Below are positions 41,731 to 50,543 of a stretch of DNA of 64,000 bases, one piece after another. Source of the DNA: Streptomyces collinus (lineage in GTDB: Bacteria; Actinomycetota; Actinomycetes; Streptomycetales; Streptomycetaceae); NCBI RefSeq assembly GCF_031348265.1, contig NZ_CP133771.1:3162001-3226000 (forward strand). The letters run 5' to 3'. The notes below the pieces were generated by a model. That model was given only the letters and a program-made list of their open reading frames with translations. It was not told where the DNA came from and made no database searches. A program made the position numbers and the translations under genes. The first letter of the stretch is position 1. Every line of letters starts with the position of its first letter.

Positions 41731-42396
41731 ATGCGTGGGAGAAGTTCCGTGGGGGTGGTCTGGGGACTGGTGGCGCTGCTCGGCACGCTGCTGACCGGCT
41801 GCCAGAGCCCGTCGGGCGGCGTGGCGGAGGACGGCCGGCTGGGCGATCCCGCGACCGGCAGGACCGCGCAGACCGCCACGGCGTCACCGGTGCCGACCCG
41901 GCCCTCCGGATACGGGGCGGTGTTCCTCGCGGTCGGCGAGTGCAGCTCGTTCGGTACGACCAGCTTCACCGAGGTGCCGTGCGCCGGTGAGCGGGCGGCG
42001 GCCCGGGTCACGGCACGGCACGACGGCACGGTGCGGGACGGGCCGCGCTGCCCGGCGACCACCGACTTCGTGCTGCACATCAGCGAGCAGCGGCCCGCCT
42101 CCGACGAGGACGGCGACGGGGCGGTCCCGCAGGGCTACGCCTGCATGCGCAACCTCCAGCCGCCGCACCCCGGCGACCCGGGCGGCGGGGGCGGGCCCCG
42201 CACGATCGTGGGCGACTGCGTCTACGGCTCCGGCGACGGGCAGGTCCGCGAGACCGCCTGCGACGGCGAGGGCGAGCGCAAGCCGCAGTACAAGGTGGTC
42301 CGCGCGGTCACCGACCGCGCCGACTGCCCCGGCCCGACCGCCCTGTACGTCCGGCTGGGCGGGAAACGGCCGGTGGGGTGCGCCCGGCCGCTGTGA
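41731..42396 (+). CDS. Putative lipoprotein
   Basis: 221-residue exported protein. ATG at 41731 has GGGGGG upstream. The signal MRGRSSVGVVWGLVALLGTLLTGC ends with a lipobox LLTGC, so the Cys should be lipidated. A disordered linker (SPSGGVAEDGRLGDPATGRTAQTATASPVPTRPSG) precedes a Cys-containing domain in which VGECSSFGTTSFTEVPCAGERAAARV and VGDCVYGSGDGQVRETACDGEGER resemble a repeated unit, probably with disulfides. Such repeats occur in actinomycete septum-formation-like or membrane-anchored lipoproteins. Function unknown. Confidence 0.82.
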   Translation: MRGRSSVGVVWGLVALLGTLLTGCQSPSGGVAEDGRLGDPATGRTAQTATASPVPTRPSGYGAVFLAVGECSSFGTTSFTEVPCAGERAAARVTARHDGTVRDGPRCPATTDFVLHISEQRPASDEDGDGAVPQGYACMRNLQPPHPGDPGGGGGPRTIVGDCVYGSGDGQVRETACDGEGERKPQYKVVRAVTDRADCPGPTALYVRLGGKRPVGCARPL

Positions 42397-42420
42397 GCGG
42401 GGCGTTGGCCATCGCCCGCG

Positions 42421-42966
42421 TCACCCCAAGAGCCTGTTGCGCGGGAGTCTTCGCCGGGCCTCGGCCATCTGGTCGCGGACGTGCTGCGGGGGCAGGTCCG
42501 CCGCCAGCCGGGCCAGTTCCTCGAAGGTCGACAGGTACGTTCCGGTGCTGCCCTCGCCCCGCAGCTCCCTCTCCCGCTCCACGAACGGCCGGACGGCCTT
42601 CCAGACCGAGACGATCCGCGTGCGCAGGACCGTGACCAGCAGCGTCTGGTCGAGCAGACCGAAGACAGCGAGGTTGGCGAAGGACTGGTAGTAGTACACG
42701 ACGCTGCAGAAGGCCGTCTTGGCCTCGGCCGGTAACCCGCGTACTCCGTCCGCCGGGTCGTGCTCGGCCCCCAGGCGGGTGCACACGTAGTCGTGCTGTT
42801 CGTGGAACTCGGCGGACCGGAACTCCCGGAGCAGATCGATCAGCACCGAAATGTGGTTGGCGTGCTTCGCGATGCGGGCCTGCCGTGTGCTGAACACGAT
42901 GGAGGTCACCACTGCGACGACGGCGATGGCCGTGGTCGCGACGTTGAAGACGACAGAACTGTCCAT
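42421..42966 (-). CDS. Membrane-anchored protein, DUF4760-like
   Basis: 181-residue protein with one N-terminal hydrophobic helix (VVFNVATTAIAVVAVVTSIVFS) followed by a cytosolic helical domain: ARIAKHANHISVLIDLLREFRSAEFHEQHDYV, AFCSVVYYYQSFANLAVFGLLDQTLLVTVLRTRIVSVWKAVRPFVERERELR. This resembles DUF4760 proteins, which have no assigned role. Start at ATG 42966 with GGTGA upstream is preferred; ATG 42990 would add eight residues. Convergent with the lipoprotein gene. Confidence 0.78.
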   Translation of the reverse strand: MDSSVVFNVATTAIAVVAVVTSIVFSTRQARIAKHANHISVLIDLLREFRSAEFHEQHDYVCTRLGAEHDPADGVRGLPAEAKTAFCSVVYYYQSFANLAVFGLLDQTLLVTVLRTRIVSVWKAVRPFVERERELRGEGSTGTYLSTFEELARLAADLPPQHVRDQMAEARRRLPRNRLLG

Positions 42967-43011
42967 CAGGTCACCGTACGGAGCATTCACCGCGCGCGCA
43001 GGAACATGCGA

Positions 43012-43043
43012 ACCGCCCCTCGGCCAGGGGGCCGAGGGGCGGT
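43012..43043 (-). terminator. Terminator of the S37 peptidase gene
   Basis: ACCGCCCCTCGGCC (43012-43025) and GGCCGAGGGGCGGT (43030-43043) form a perfect 14-bp stem with 4-base loop, 21 bases beyond the peptidase stop on the minus strand. Confidence 0.8.
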
Positions 43044-43063
43044 CGTAGCCGGGCTGCGGGCGG

Positions 43064-44491
43064 TTACGGACGCAGCGTCATCTCACGCTGGACGTCCCGC
43101 TTGTCGAGCTTGGCGTCGAACTTCGCCAGCGGCTTGGCCGCCTGCGGGTCCGCCTGCACCGAACCGGAGGCGACACCGGCCCAGTCGAGGATGCGGGCGG
43201 TGGCGAGGGCCTTCTGCTCGGGCACGAGGCCCGCGACGTTGGCGCCGTGGTTCATGCCGGGGGCGGTCATGACGTAGGAGTCCTTCGCGCCCTTGCCGAC
43301 GCGGAAGGGCTCCGCACTCCACGGGTCGTTCTGGCCGTTGACGAAGAGCATGTGGCGGGCGTTGTGCCGGACCCAGGTGTCCACGTCCCGCATCGCCGAC
43401 GGCTGGAACTTCATGGGGATGTCCCGGGGGACGAAGTTGCGCGGCGGCTGGTAGCCGTAGCGGATGTACTGCTTCTCGATGTGCGGGAAGCGGATGGTCG
43501 GCGCGCCGAGCTGGGTGCCGGCCTGGTAGTAGTACGGCGTGTAGGTCGTCAGGCCCTGGTCGGCGTAGGCGGAGAACCCGGAGATCGTGTCGACGGAGTC
43601 CCAGATCTGGTCGTCGGTGGCGTTCTTGGCGTCGGCCGGGATCTGGTCGCAGTCGGACAGCAGGCTGTACTGCCAGAAGCCCCACACGTAGTCGAGGACG
43701 GTCGCCTCATAGGCCTTGTCCAGGCTGCCGATGGTGGTGAAGGTGAGGCCGTTCTCCTGCGCGAAGGCCGCGTACTTCTTCTCCAGCGGTTCGCGGCGCA
43801 CCAGCGCCTCGCGCTGCACGCCGTTGAGGCGGTCGCGGCACTCCTTGGTGCCGACGCGGGCGAAGAAGCGGTCGTAGGCCGAGTCCTCCTTGTTCACCAC
43901 GTCGTTGGGGGCGACGTAGGCGACGACGCCGTCCATGTCCCGCGGGTAGAAGCGCTCGTAGTAGGTGGCGGTCATGCCGCCCTTGGAGCCGCCCGTGGAG
44001 ATCCACTTCTTGCCGTAGATGCCCTTCAGCGCCTTGAAGACGCGGTGCTGGTCGCTGGCGGCCTGCCAGATGTCCAGCTTGGACCAGTCCGCCGGGGCGG
44101 GCCGCGACGGGGTGAAGAAGCGGTACTCCAGGGAGACCTGGTTGCCGTCCACGATCTGGGTCGGCTCGCTGCGGCGGGGCGTCGTGGAGACGTTGTAGCC
44201 ACTGGTGAAGAACACCGTCGGGCGCGCGACGTCCTTGTGCAGCACGGTGATGCGCTGCTGGAACGTGCCCTTGGACGGCTTGCGGTGGTCGACCGGCTGC
44301 GTGTAGTTCAGGACGAAGAAGCGGTAGCCGGTGTACGGCTTCTCCTCGACCAGGCTCATGCCCGGTATGGAGAGCAGCCTCTCCTTGATGTCGGTGGTGC
44401 CGGCGGCGTCGGCGGCGGTGGCCGCTCCCGCCGTGCCCAGTGTGCCTATGAGCACCGTGAGCGCCAGCAGCCATCTGAGCGCCTTGCGCAT
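43064..44491 (-). CDS. Secreted tripeptidyl aminopeptidase-like peptidase S37
   Basis: 475-residue secreted serine peptidase of family S37 (PS-10), known in Streptomyces as a tripeptidyl aminopeptidase. A Sec signal is seen at MRKALRWLLALTVLIGTLGTAGAATAAD. The mature part shows FFVLNYTQPVDHRKPSKGTFQQRITVLHKD, the nucleophile motif STGGSKGGMTATYYERFYP (Ser in GGSKGG), NGQNDPW with the acid, and the late His in APGMNHGANV. ATG 44491 lies five bases after GGGGAG; a GTG at 44497 touches the ribosome site. It releases tripeptides from exported proteins or extracellular substrates. Confidence 0.92.
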   Translation of the reverse strand: MRKALRWLLALTVLIGTLGTAGAATAADAAGTTDIKERLLSIPGMSLVEEKPYTGYRFFVLNYTQPVDHRKPSKGTFQQRITVLHKDVARPTVFFTSGYNVSTTPRRSEPTQIVDGNQVSLEYRFFTPSRPAPADWSKLDIWQAASDQHRVFKALKGIYGKKWISTGGSKGGMTATYYERFYPRDMDGVVAYVAPNDVVNKEDSAYDRFFARVGTKECRDRLNGVQREALVRREPLEKKYAAFAQENGLTFTTIGSLDKAYEATVLDYVWGFWQYSLLSDCDQIPADAKNATDDQIWDSVDTISGFSAYADQGLTTYTPYYYQAGTQLGAPTIRFPHIEKQYIRYGYQPPRNFVPRDIPMKFQPSAMRDVDTWVRHNARHMLFVNGQNDPWSAEPFRVGKGAKDSYVMTAPGMNHGANVAGLVPEQKALATARILDWAGVASGSVQADPQAAKPLAKFDAKLDKRDVQREMTLRP

Positions 44492-44610
44492 GCGCACTCC
44501 CCTGTGAGACAGATGTGCGCCGGAAGCTAGCGGACCAACTCACCGGAGCACCAGGGGACATAGGGAAAACCCTGTGCGCGGGGGGCGTGTGACGGGGTGC
44601 GCGGCGTCCG

Positions 44611-45000
44611 TCAGCAGAGGATCCAGCCGGAGCTGAACTTCCCCTGGCCGACCTGGCCCTTGAGCCAGACGCAACGGCGCCCGGCGTGCACGATCACCGG
44701 GCCCGCGTGGTAGGCGTACTTGCCCGCGTCGACGACCGGCCGGTTGCCGCGCGCCTGCACGCTCACCGACATCTTGCGCTTCACGCCGGGCTTCTTGGTG
44801 AGGGTCACGGCGCAGACGTACTGGCCGCGTTTGTAGACGAGCACGGTGCCGGTGGAGAACGACAGGGTGCGGACCTTGCGGCCGGGACAGTACGCGGAGG
44901 CGGCCTGCGCCTCCCCCGGCGCGGCGACGGCGAGCAGCCCGGAGGCGGTCAGCACGGCCAGTCCGAGCGCGAGCCGCCGGCGTATCGCTCCACTGTGCAC
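44611..45000 (-). CDS. Small secreted protein
   Basis: 129-residue exported protein. Signal peptide MHSGAIRRRLALGLAVLTASGLLAVAAPGEAQA with probable cleavage at AQA-AS. The mature ~95 residues contain four Cys (AYCPGR, QYVCAVT, RRCVWLKG, GWILC) and beta-strand-like segments (TGTVLVYKRGQYVCAVTLTKK, RKMSVSVQARG). No known catalytic motif. GTG 45000 is preceded by GGGAGGAC. It might be an inhibitor or a cell-surface component; nothing decides. Confidence 0.8.
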   Translation of the reverse strand: MHSGAIRRRLALGLAVLTASGLLAVAAPGEAQAASAYCPGRKVRTLSFSTGTVLVYKRGQYVCAVTLTKKPGVKRKMSVSVQARGNRPVVDAGKYAYHAGPVIVHAGRRCVWLKGQVGQGKFSSGWILC

Positions 45001-45112
45001 TCTCGTCCTCCCGTACCGCGCCGTCCGCGACCATCGGCGTACGCCAGTACGGACGCATGACGTATGTCGGATGGTTGCACGAGCGTTACGAAAACGCGGT
45101 CGGGCGGCTCCG

Positions 45113-48100
45113 TCAGCGGGACGCGCCGACCGGCTCCTCCGGCTCGGCGGCGCCGATGAACGTCCGCCACAGCTGCGCGTACCGGCCGCCGCGGGCGAGC
45201 AGTTCCTCGTGGGTGCCGTCCTCGGCGACCCGGCCGTGGTCCATGACGACGACCCGGTCGGCGCGGGCGGCGGTGGTGAGGCGGTGGGCGACGACGAGGG
45301 TCGTACGGCGGCCTGCCAGGCGGTCGGTGGCCTGGTTGACCTGGGCCTCGGTGGCCAGGTCCAGGGCGGCCGTGGCCTCGTCGAGCAGCAGGACGTCCGG
45401 GTCGACCAGCTCGGCGCGGGCCAGCGCGATCAGCTGGCGCTGCCCGGCGGACAGGTTGCGGCCCCGCTCGGCGACCTCGTGGAGGTAGCCGCCCTCCAGC
45501 GTGGCGATCATGTCGTGCGCGCCGACCGCGCGGGCCGCCGCCTCCACCTCGGCGTCGGTGGCGTCGGGACGGCCGTAGGCGATGGCGTCGCGGACGGTGC
45601 CCTGGAAGAGGTACGCCTCCTGCGGGACGACCCCGAGACGGTGCCGGTACGAGGTGAGGTCCAGGTCCCGCAGATCGCTGCCGTCGACGGTGACCCGGCC
45701 GCCGGTCGGATCGTAGAAGCGGGCCACGAGCTTGACGAGGGTCGACTTGCCCGCGCCGGTCTCGCCGACGAAGGCGACGGTCTGCCCGGCCGGGATGCGC
45801 AGGTCGACGCCTCCCAGGGCCGCCTCGCCCTCGTCGGCGGCGCCGTAGGCGAAGTGCACGTCCTCGAAGGCGATGTCGCCGCGCAGCGACAGCACCTCCA
45901 CGGGTTCGTCGGCGGACTTCGTCGACGTCGGCTCCCGCAGCAGCTCCTGGATGCGGCCGAGCGACACGGTCGCCTGCTGATAGCCGTCGAAGACCTGGGA
46001 GAGCTGCTGCACGGGCGCGAAGAAGAGGTCGATGTAGAGCAGGTACGCCACCAGCGAGCCGATGGCCAGCGTCCCGGCGTCGACCCGGGCCCCGCCCACG
46101 ATCAGCACGGCCGCCGCGGCCACCGACGACAGGAACTGCACGAAGGGGAAGTACACCGAGATCAGCCACTGGCCCCGGATGCGGGCCTCACGGTAGTCGG
46201 CGCTGCGTCCGCCGAACCGCCGCTCGCCGTCCCGCTCGCGCCGGAACGCCTGCACGATCCGCAGCCCGGACACCGACTCCTGGAGGTCCGCGTTCACCAC
46301 CGACACGCGTTCGCGGGCCAGCTCGTACGCCTTCACGCTCGCGCGGCGGAAGAAGAAGGTGGCGATGATCAGCGGCGGCAGCGTCGCGAAGACGACCAGT
46401 GCCAGCTCCACGTCGATCACCATGAGCGCCACCATGATCCCGAAGAAGGTGACGACCGAGACGAAGGCCGTGACCAGGCCCGTCTGGAGGAACGTCGACA
46501 GCGCGTCGACGTCGGTCGTCATCCGGGTCATGATCCGCCCGGTCAGCTCGCGCTCGTAGTAGTCGAGCCCGAGGCGCTGGAGCTGGGAGAAGATCTTCAG
46601 CCGGAGCGAGTACAGCACCCGCTCACCGGTGCGCCCGGTCATCCGGATCTCACCGATCTGGGCCGCCCACTGCACCGCGACCGTCAGCAGTCCCAGCAGT
46701 GCCGCCGCCCACACCGCGCCGAGCGCGGCCTGGGTGACGCCGGAGTCGATGCCGTGCCGGATCAGCACGGGCAGCAGCAGGCCCATGCCCGCGTCGGTGG
46801 CGACCAGGGCGAGGCTGACCAGCAACGGCAGCCCGAAGCCGCCCAGCAGGCGGCGCAGGCCGTAGGACGCCTCGGGCCGGACCGCCTTCGACTCGTCGAT
46901 GTCCGGGACGTCGGCCGCCGGGGGCAGCGCCTCGACCTGGGCGAGCAGCTCGGGGGTGGCGGGGCTCTCGGCGAGGGCCAGGTCCTTGCGCTCGCGGTCG
47001 CCGGTCCACAGCCGCGGGGTGACCCCGCGCTCGGCGTCGAACTCGGCGTCGAGCTCGTCCCGTACGGAGGTGTCCTCCCGGGGGCAGGCCGGCTGGGTGT
47101 GGCCCGGGGAGACCGCGCCCAGCTCGTCCGGGTCGGTGAGCAGGCGCCGGTAGAGGGCGGACCGCTCCTGGAGTTCCTCGTGGGTGCCGAGGTCGGCGAG
47201 GCGGCCGCCGTCCAGGACGGCGATGCGGTCGGCGAGGTTCAGGGTGGAGCGGCGGTGGGCGATCAGCAGGGTCGTGCGGCCCCGCATGACGCCCTTCAGG
47301 GCCTCGTGGATCTCGTGCTCCACGCGGGCGTCCACGGCGGAGGTGGCGTCGTCCAGGACCAGCAGGCGCGGGTCGCTGAGGATGGCGCGGGCGAGGGCGA
47401 CGCGCTGGCGCTGGCCGCCGGAGAGGGTGAGGCCGTGCTCGCCGACGGTGGTGTCGTAGCCGTCGGGGAGCTCACTGATGAAACGGTCCGCCTGGGCGGC
47501 CCGGGCGGCCTTCTCGATCTCCTCCTGGGTGGCGTCGGGGCGGCCGTAGGCGATGTTGTTGCGGACGGTGTCGGAGAAGAGGAACGAGTCCTCGGGGACG
47601 AGGCCGATCGCGGCGCGCAGCGACTCGGTGGTCAGCTCGCGCACGTCGTGCCCGCCGACCAGGACGGCCCCGCGGGTGACGTCGTAGAAGCGCGGCAGCA
47701 GGAGGGAGACCGTGGACTTGCCGGAGCCGGAGGAGCCGACGACGGCGAGGGTCTCGCCGGGGCGGATCTCGAAGGACAGTCCGTCGAGGACGCTGCCGGC
47801 CGCGCCGGGGGCGTCGTCGTAGCCGAAGGAGACGTCGTCGAACTCGACCGTCGCGGGGGCGTCGGCGGGCAAATCCTTGTGGCCGTCCTCGATCGACGGC
47901 TCGGTGTCGATCAGTTCCAGGACGCGCTCGGTGCCGGCCCGAGCCTGCTGGCCGACGGTGAGCACCACCGCGAGCATGCGGACCGGGCCGACCAGCTGGG
48001 CGAGGTAGGTGGAGAAGGCGACGAACGTGCCGAGCGTGATGTGCCCGCGCACCGCAAGCCAGCCGCCGAGGGCCAGCATCGCGACCTGGCCGAGCGCGGG

Positions 48101-48853
48101 GACGGCCTGGAGGGCCGGGGTGTAGACGGAGTTCAGGCGGATGGTGCGCAGGCGGCCCGCGAACAGCCGCCGGCCGACCTCCCGGAGCTTGCCGGTCTCC
48201 TGCTCCTCCTGCCCGAAGCCCTTCACCACGCGTACGCCGCTGACGGCGCCGTCGACCACGCCCGCGACGGCGGCGGCCTGGGCCTGGGCGTACCAGGTGG
48301 AGGGGTGCAGCCGGGTGCGGCTGCGCTTGGCGATCCACCAGATGGCGGGCGCCACCGCCAGGGCGACCAGGGTCAGCGGCACGGACAGCCAGGCCATGAT
48401 CACCAGGGAGATCAGGAAGAGCATGAAGTTCCCGATGGTCATCGGGAGCATGAAGAGCAGGCCCTGGATGAGCTGGAGATCGCTGGTGGCGCGGCCGACG
48501 ACCTGGCCGGTGGACAGCTCGTCCTGGCGGCGGCCGTCGAGCCGGGTGATCGTGCCGTACATCTCCGTCCGCAGGTCGTGCTGGACGTCGAGGGCGAGAC
48601 GGCCGCCGTAGTAGCGGCGGACGTAGGTGAGGACGTAGACGACCAGCGCGGCGGCGATGAGGAGACCGGCCCAGGTGGTCATGGACCTTCTGTGGTCGCT
48701 GATGACGTCGTCGATGATCACCTTGGTGATCAGCGGGACGAGGGCCATGACGGCCATGCCGGCCAGCGAGGAGCCGAGGGCGAGCACGACGTCCTTCGGG
48801 TGGCGCCATGCATAGGCCCACAGTCGTCGTGCCCATCCCCGTTTCGGTGTCAC
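45113..48853 (-). CDS. Fused ABC exporter (TMD-NBD-TMD-NBD), Rv0194-like
   Basis: 1246-residue exporter carrying both half-transporters in one chain. Half 1: six TM helices, Walker A VVGSSGSGKST, signature LSGGQRQRVALARAI, Walker B LLVLDDATSAVD. Half 2 starts near residue 660: six TM helices, Walker A FVGETGAGKST, signature LSAGQRQLIALARAE, Walker B VLLLDEATAALD. The first NBD has Asp where the catalytic Glu should be, and the signature facing that site is LSAGQ rather than LSGGQ, so one ATP site is degenerate and one canonical, as in heterodimeric exporters. M. tuberculosis Rv0194 has this layout. I chose GTG 48853, following GGAAGG, over a GTG at 48907. Substrate unknown; drug or lipid efflux is likely. 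Confidence 0.93.
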   Translation of the reverse strand: MTPKRGWARRLWAYAWRHPKDVVLALGSSLAGMAVMALVPLITKVIIDDVISDHRRSMTTWAGLLIAAALVVYVLTYVRRYYGGRLALDVQHDLRTEMYGTITRLDGRRQDELSTGQVVGRATSDLQLIQGLLFMLPMTIGNFMLFLISLVIMAWLSVPLTLVALAVAPAIWWIAKRSRTRLHPSTWYAQAQAAAVAGVVDGAVSGVRVVKGFGQEEQETGKLREVGRRLFAGRLRTIRLNSVYTPALQAVPALGQVAMLALGGWLAVRGHITLGTFVAFSTYLAQLVGPVRMLAVVLTVGQQARAGTERVLELIDTEPSIEDGHKDLPADAPATVEFDDVSFGYDDAPGAAGSVLDGLSFEIRPGETLAVVGSSGSGKSTVSLLLPRFYDVTRGAVLVGGHDVRELTTESLRAAIGLVPEDSFLFSDTVRNNIAYGRPDATQEEIEKAARAAQADRFISELPDGYDTTVGEHGLTLSGGQRQRVALARAILSDPRLLVLDDATSAVDARVEHEIHEALKGVMRGRTTLLIAHRRSTLNLADRIAVLDGGRLADLGTHEELQERSALYRRLLTDPDELGAVSPGHTQPACPREDTSVRDELDAEFDAERGVTPRLWTGDRERKDLALAESPATPELLAQVEALPPAADVPDIDESKAVRPEASYGLRRLLGGFGLPLLVSLALVATDAGMGLLLPVLIRHGIDSGVTQAALGAVWAAALLGLLTVAVQWAAQIGEIRMTGRTGERVLYSLRLKIFSQLQRLGLDYYERELTGRIMTRMTTDVDALSTFLQTGLVTAFVSVVTFFGIMVALMVIDVELALVVFATLPPLIIATFFFRRASVKAYELARERVSVVNADLQESVSGLRIVQAFRRERDGERRFGGRSADYREARIRGQWLISVYFPFVQFLSSVAAAAVLIVGGARVDAGTLAIGSLVAYLLYIDLFFAPVQQLSQVFDGYQQATVSLGRIQELLREPTSTKSADEPVEVLSLRGDIAFEDVHFAYGAADEGEAALGGVDLRIPAGQTVAFVGETGAGKSTLVKLVARFYDPTGGRVTVDGSDLRDLDLTSYRHRLGVVPQEAYLFQGTVRDAIAYGRPDATDAEVEAAARAVGAHDMIATLEGGYLHEVAERGRNLSAGQRQLIALARAELVDPDVLLLDEATAALDLATEAQVNQATDRLAGRRTTLVVAHRLTTAARADRVVVMDHGRVAEDGTHEELLARGGRYAQLWRTFIGAAEPEEPVGASR

Positions 48854-48995
48854 ACCGGTGCCTTCCGTCCGTCCTGAGCTGCCGGAAGGCGACAACGCGC
48901 AACCCACCCGATTTCATCCCGCGGCGCCACCTCCCCTACCAGGGGACGAGAAAACACCCGACCGAGGACCTAGGACCGGGCTAGGGTCTGCCGTC

Positions 48996-49361
48996 ATGGT
49001 GCTCATACTCGCCCAGGTGTCGCGGGGGCCCCGCTTCGCGCGCACCGAGACCATGGTGGCCCTGGCAGCCGCCCTGTGCTGGCGACTGCTCGCCTTCGCG
49101 ATGTACGCGGAGGGCTACGACCTCGACCCCAGCGCGCCGCGCCAGATGTCCGGAGACGCGGAGATCGCGCGGCTGGCTCTGCTCCTCGCGGTCTCGGTCG
49201 CGGTGACCTGGTCGCTGCGCCTGCTTCCCTGGCCGCCGCTGCGCACCGCGGTGGACGCACTCGCCGTCGTGCGCCTCGCCGCGGTGCTGCTGCTGTCCGC
49301 GGTGATGGCCCTGGCCCTGCTCACCGGGGTCCGCGTCCCGCTGCTGGGCTGGGAGATGTGA
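48996..49361 (+). CDS. Small integral membrane protein
   Basis: 121-residue protein with about three hydrophobic segments (ETMVALAAALCWRLLAFAMYA; EIARLALLLAVSVAVTWSLRLL; ALAVVRLAAVLLLSAVMALALLTG). No family recognised. ATG 48996 lies seven bases after TAGGGT, a -10-like element, with no ribosome site, so the transcript may be leaderless. Divergent from the fused ABC exporter and convergent with the phytase-like gene. Confidence 0.75.
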   Translation: MVLILAQVSRGPRFARTETMVALAAALCWRLLAFAMYAEGYDLDPSAPRQMSGDAEIARLALLLAVSVAVTWSLRLLPWPPLRTAVDALAVVRLAAVLLLSAVMALALLTGVRVPLLGWEM

Positions 49362-49378
49362 TCACACCTCCTGTTCGG

Positions 49379-50341
49379 TCAGATCCGTACGCGCAGGAAG
49401 TAGAAGCGGGTCGTCTGGGCCGCGTTCTGGTTGTCGTCGCTGACCAGCAGGACCTTCAGGGTGTTCCGCGTGCGGCCCGTGATCGTCATGCCCTCGATGT
49501 TGTCCAGGAGGGGGTTCGGCTGGGGCTGCCTGGCCGTCGCCCCCAGTGACGGGCAGGTGACGAGGTCGGTGAGCAGGGTTTTCCTCATCGCGTGGCGCGG
49601 GTCGGCCAGGTACAGGCGGACGGTGTTGCCCACGCCGGCGGTGAAGCCGCGTTCCAGGACCAGGAGGCGGCCGTCGGGCGTGGCCTGGATCTCGGGTACG
49701 CCGAGGCCGGGGTCCGTGCGGTAGGTGTACCGGGCGGCGAGCCGGAAGTGGCTCCCGTGGCGGGTCCAGGTCTGGAAGCGGAGGGTGTCGGCGGGGTCGC
49801 CGGCGAGGGCGTACTCCATGGAGGCGACGAGGGTGCGGCCGCCGGGCAGCAGGGTGAGGCCCTCGAAGGTGCCGTTGGGCTGTCCCCGGCCCGCGGGGCT
49901 CACGCGCAGGTCGTCCGGGACGGGGAGGCGGTCGAGGATCTCGCCGGTGCGGGAGTAGCGGCGTACCGACGGCTCGGTCTCGGAGGTGACGAGGTACGTG
50001 CCGTCGCGGTCCACGACCAGGCCCTCGGAGTCGAGCGCGGCTCCGGTCTCGTCGGCGAGGGGGGTCACGGACCGGGGGCCGAGGGTCCTCGCGTCCAGGC
50101 GGAACAGTGAGGAGCGGTCGGAGAGGGCCGCCAGGGAGCCGTCCCGGTCCACGGCCAGCGCGGAGAGGTTGCCGACGAAGGTGTCGTCGTAGGCCGTCTT
50201 GTCGAGCGCGTCGGAGAAGCGGTCGATGGCGACGGACGGCGAGCAGGAGTGGGACGTGGCCTGTGCTGGGCCGGCGGCGGTCAGACAGGTGACCGCCGCC
50301 AGGCCTGCCGTGAGGAGGGCGAGGTGGGTTCTCAGGGGCAT
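49379..50341 (-). CDS. Secreted esterase-like activity of phytase family protein
   Basis: 320-residue exported protein. Signal MPLRTHLALLTAGLAAVTCLTAAGPAQAT with cleavage near AQA. The mature part is a phytase-like beta-propeller: NLSALAVDRDGSLAALSDRSSLFRLDARTL, DSEGLVVDRDGTYLVTSETEPSVRRYSRTG, GTFEGLTLLPGGRTLVASMEYAL, PEIQATPDGRLLVLERGF, and NIEGMTITGRTRNTLKVLLVSDDNQNAAQTTRFYFLRV at the end, all hallmarks of the PF13449 family. ATG 50341 chosen over GTG 50350 because GGTGA lies before it. Substrate undetermined. Confidence 0.9.
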   Translation of the reverse strand: MPLRTHLALLTAGLAAVTCLTAAGPAQATSHSCSPSVAIDRFSDALDKTAYDDTFVGNLSALAVDRDGSLAALSDRSSLFRLDARTLGPRSVTPLADETGAALDSEGLVVDRDGTYLVTSETEPSVRRYSRTGEILDRLPVPDDLRVSPAGRGQPNGTFEGLTLLPGGRTLVASMEYALAGDPADTLRFQTWTRHGSHFRLAARYTYRTDPGLGVPEIQATPDGRLLVLERGFTAGVGNTVRLYLADPRHAMRKTLLTDLVTCPSLGATARQPQPNPLLDNIEGMTITGRTRNTLKVLLVSDDNQNAAQTTRFYFLRVRI

Positions 50342-50543
50342 GGGCGTCACCGTAGGGCGGGCCGGTGACGCCCGGTGGGCGGCTGGGTGAAGGGCGGCCG
50401 TTCCGGTGAGCCGGCCGCCCGGGTAGCCACTCGCCCCGCCTTGTGGCTGTTTGCCCGGATGTGGAACGTCCTTCCGCCCGTGCTCTACACGATCCTCGCC
50501 GTCGTCAGGAGGCTCCTGGATCTTCTCGGCCCGGCCTCCCCCG

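Noticed and set aside
44846..48877. A 1343-codon open frame on the plus strand
   Set aside because: It is the antisense of the fused ABC exporter; high GC leaves antisense frames open. Its translation is low-complexity (Asp/Gly/His/Val/Arg) with no domain, whereas the minus strand gives complete ABC motifs.
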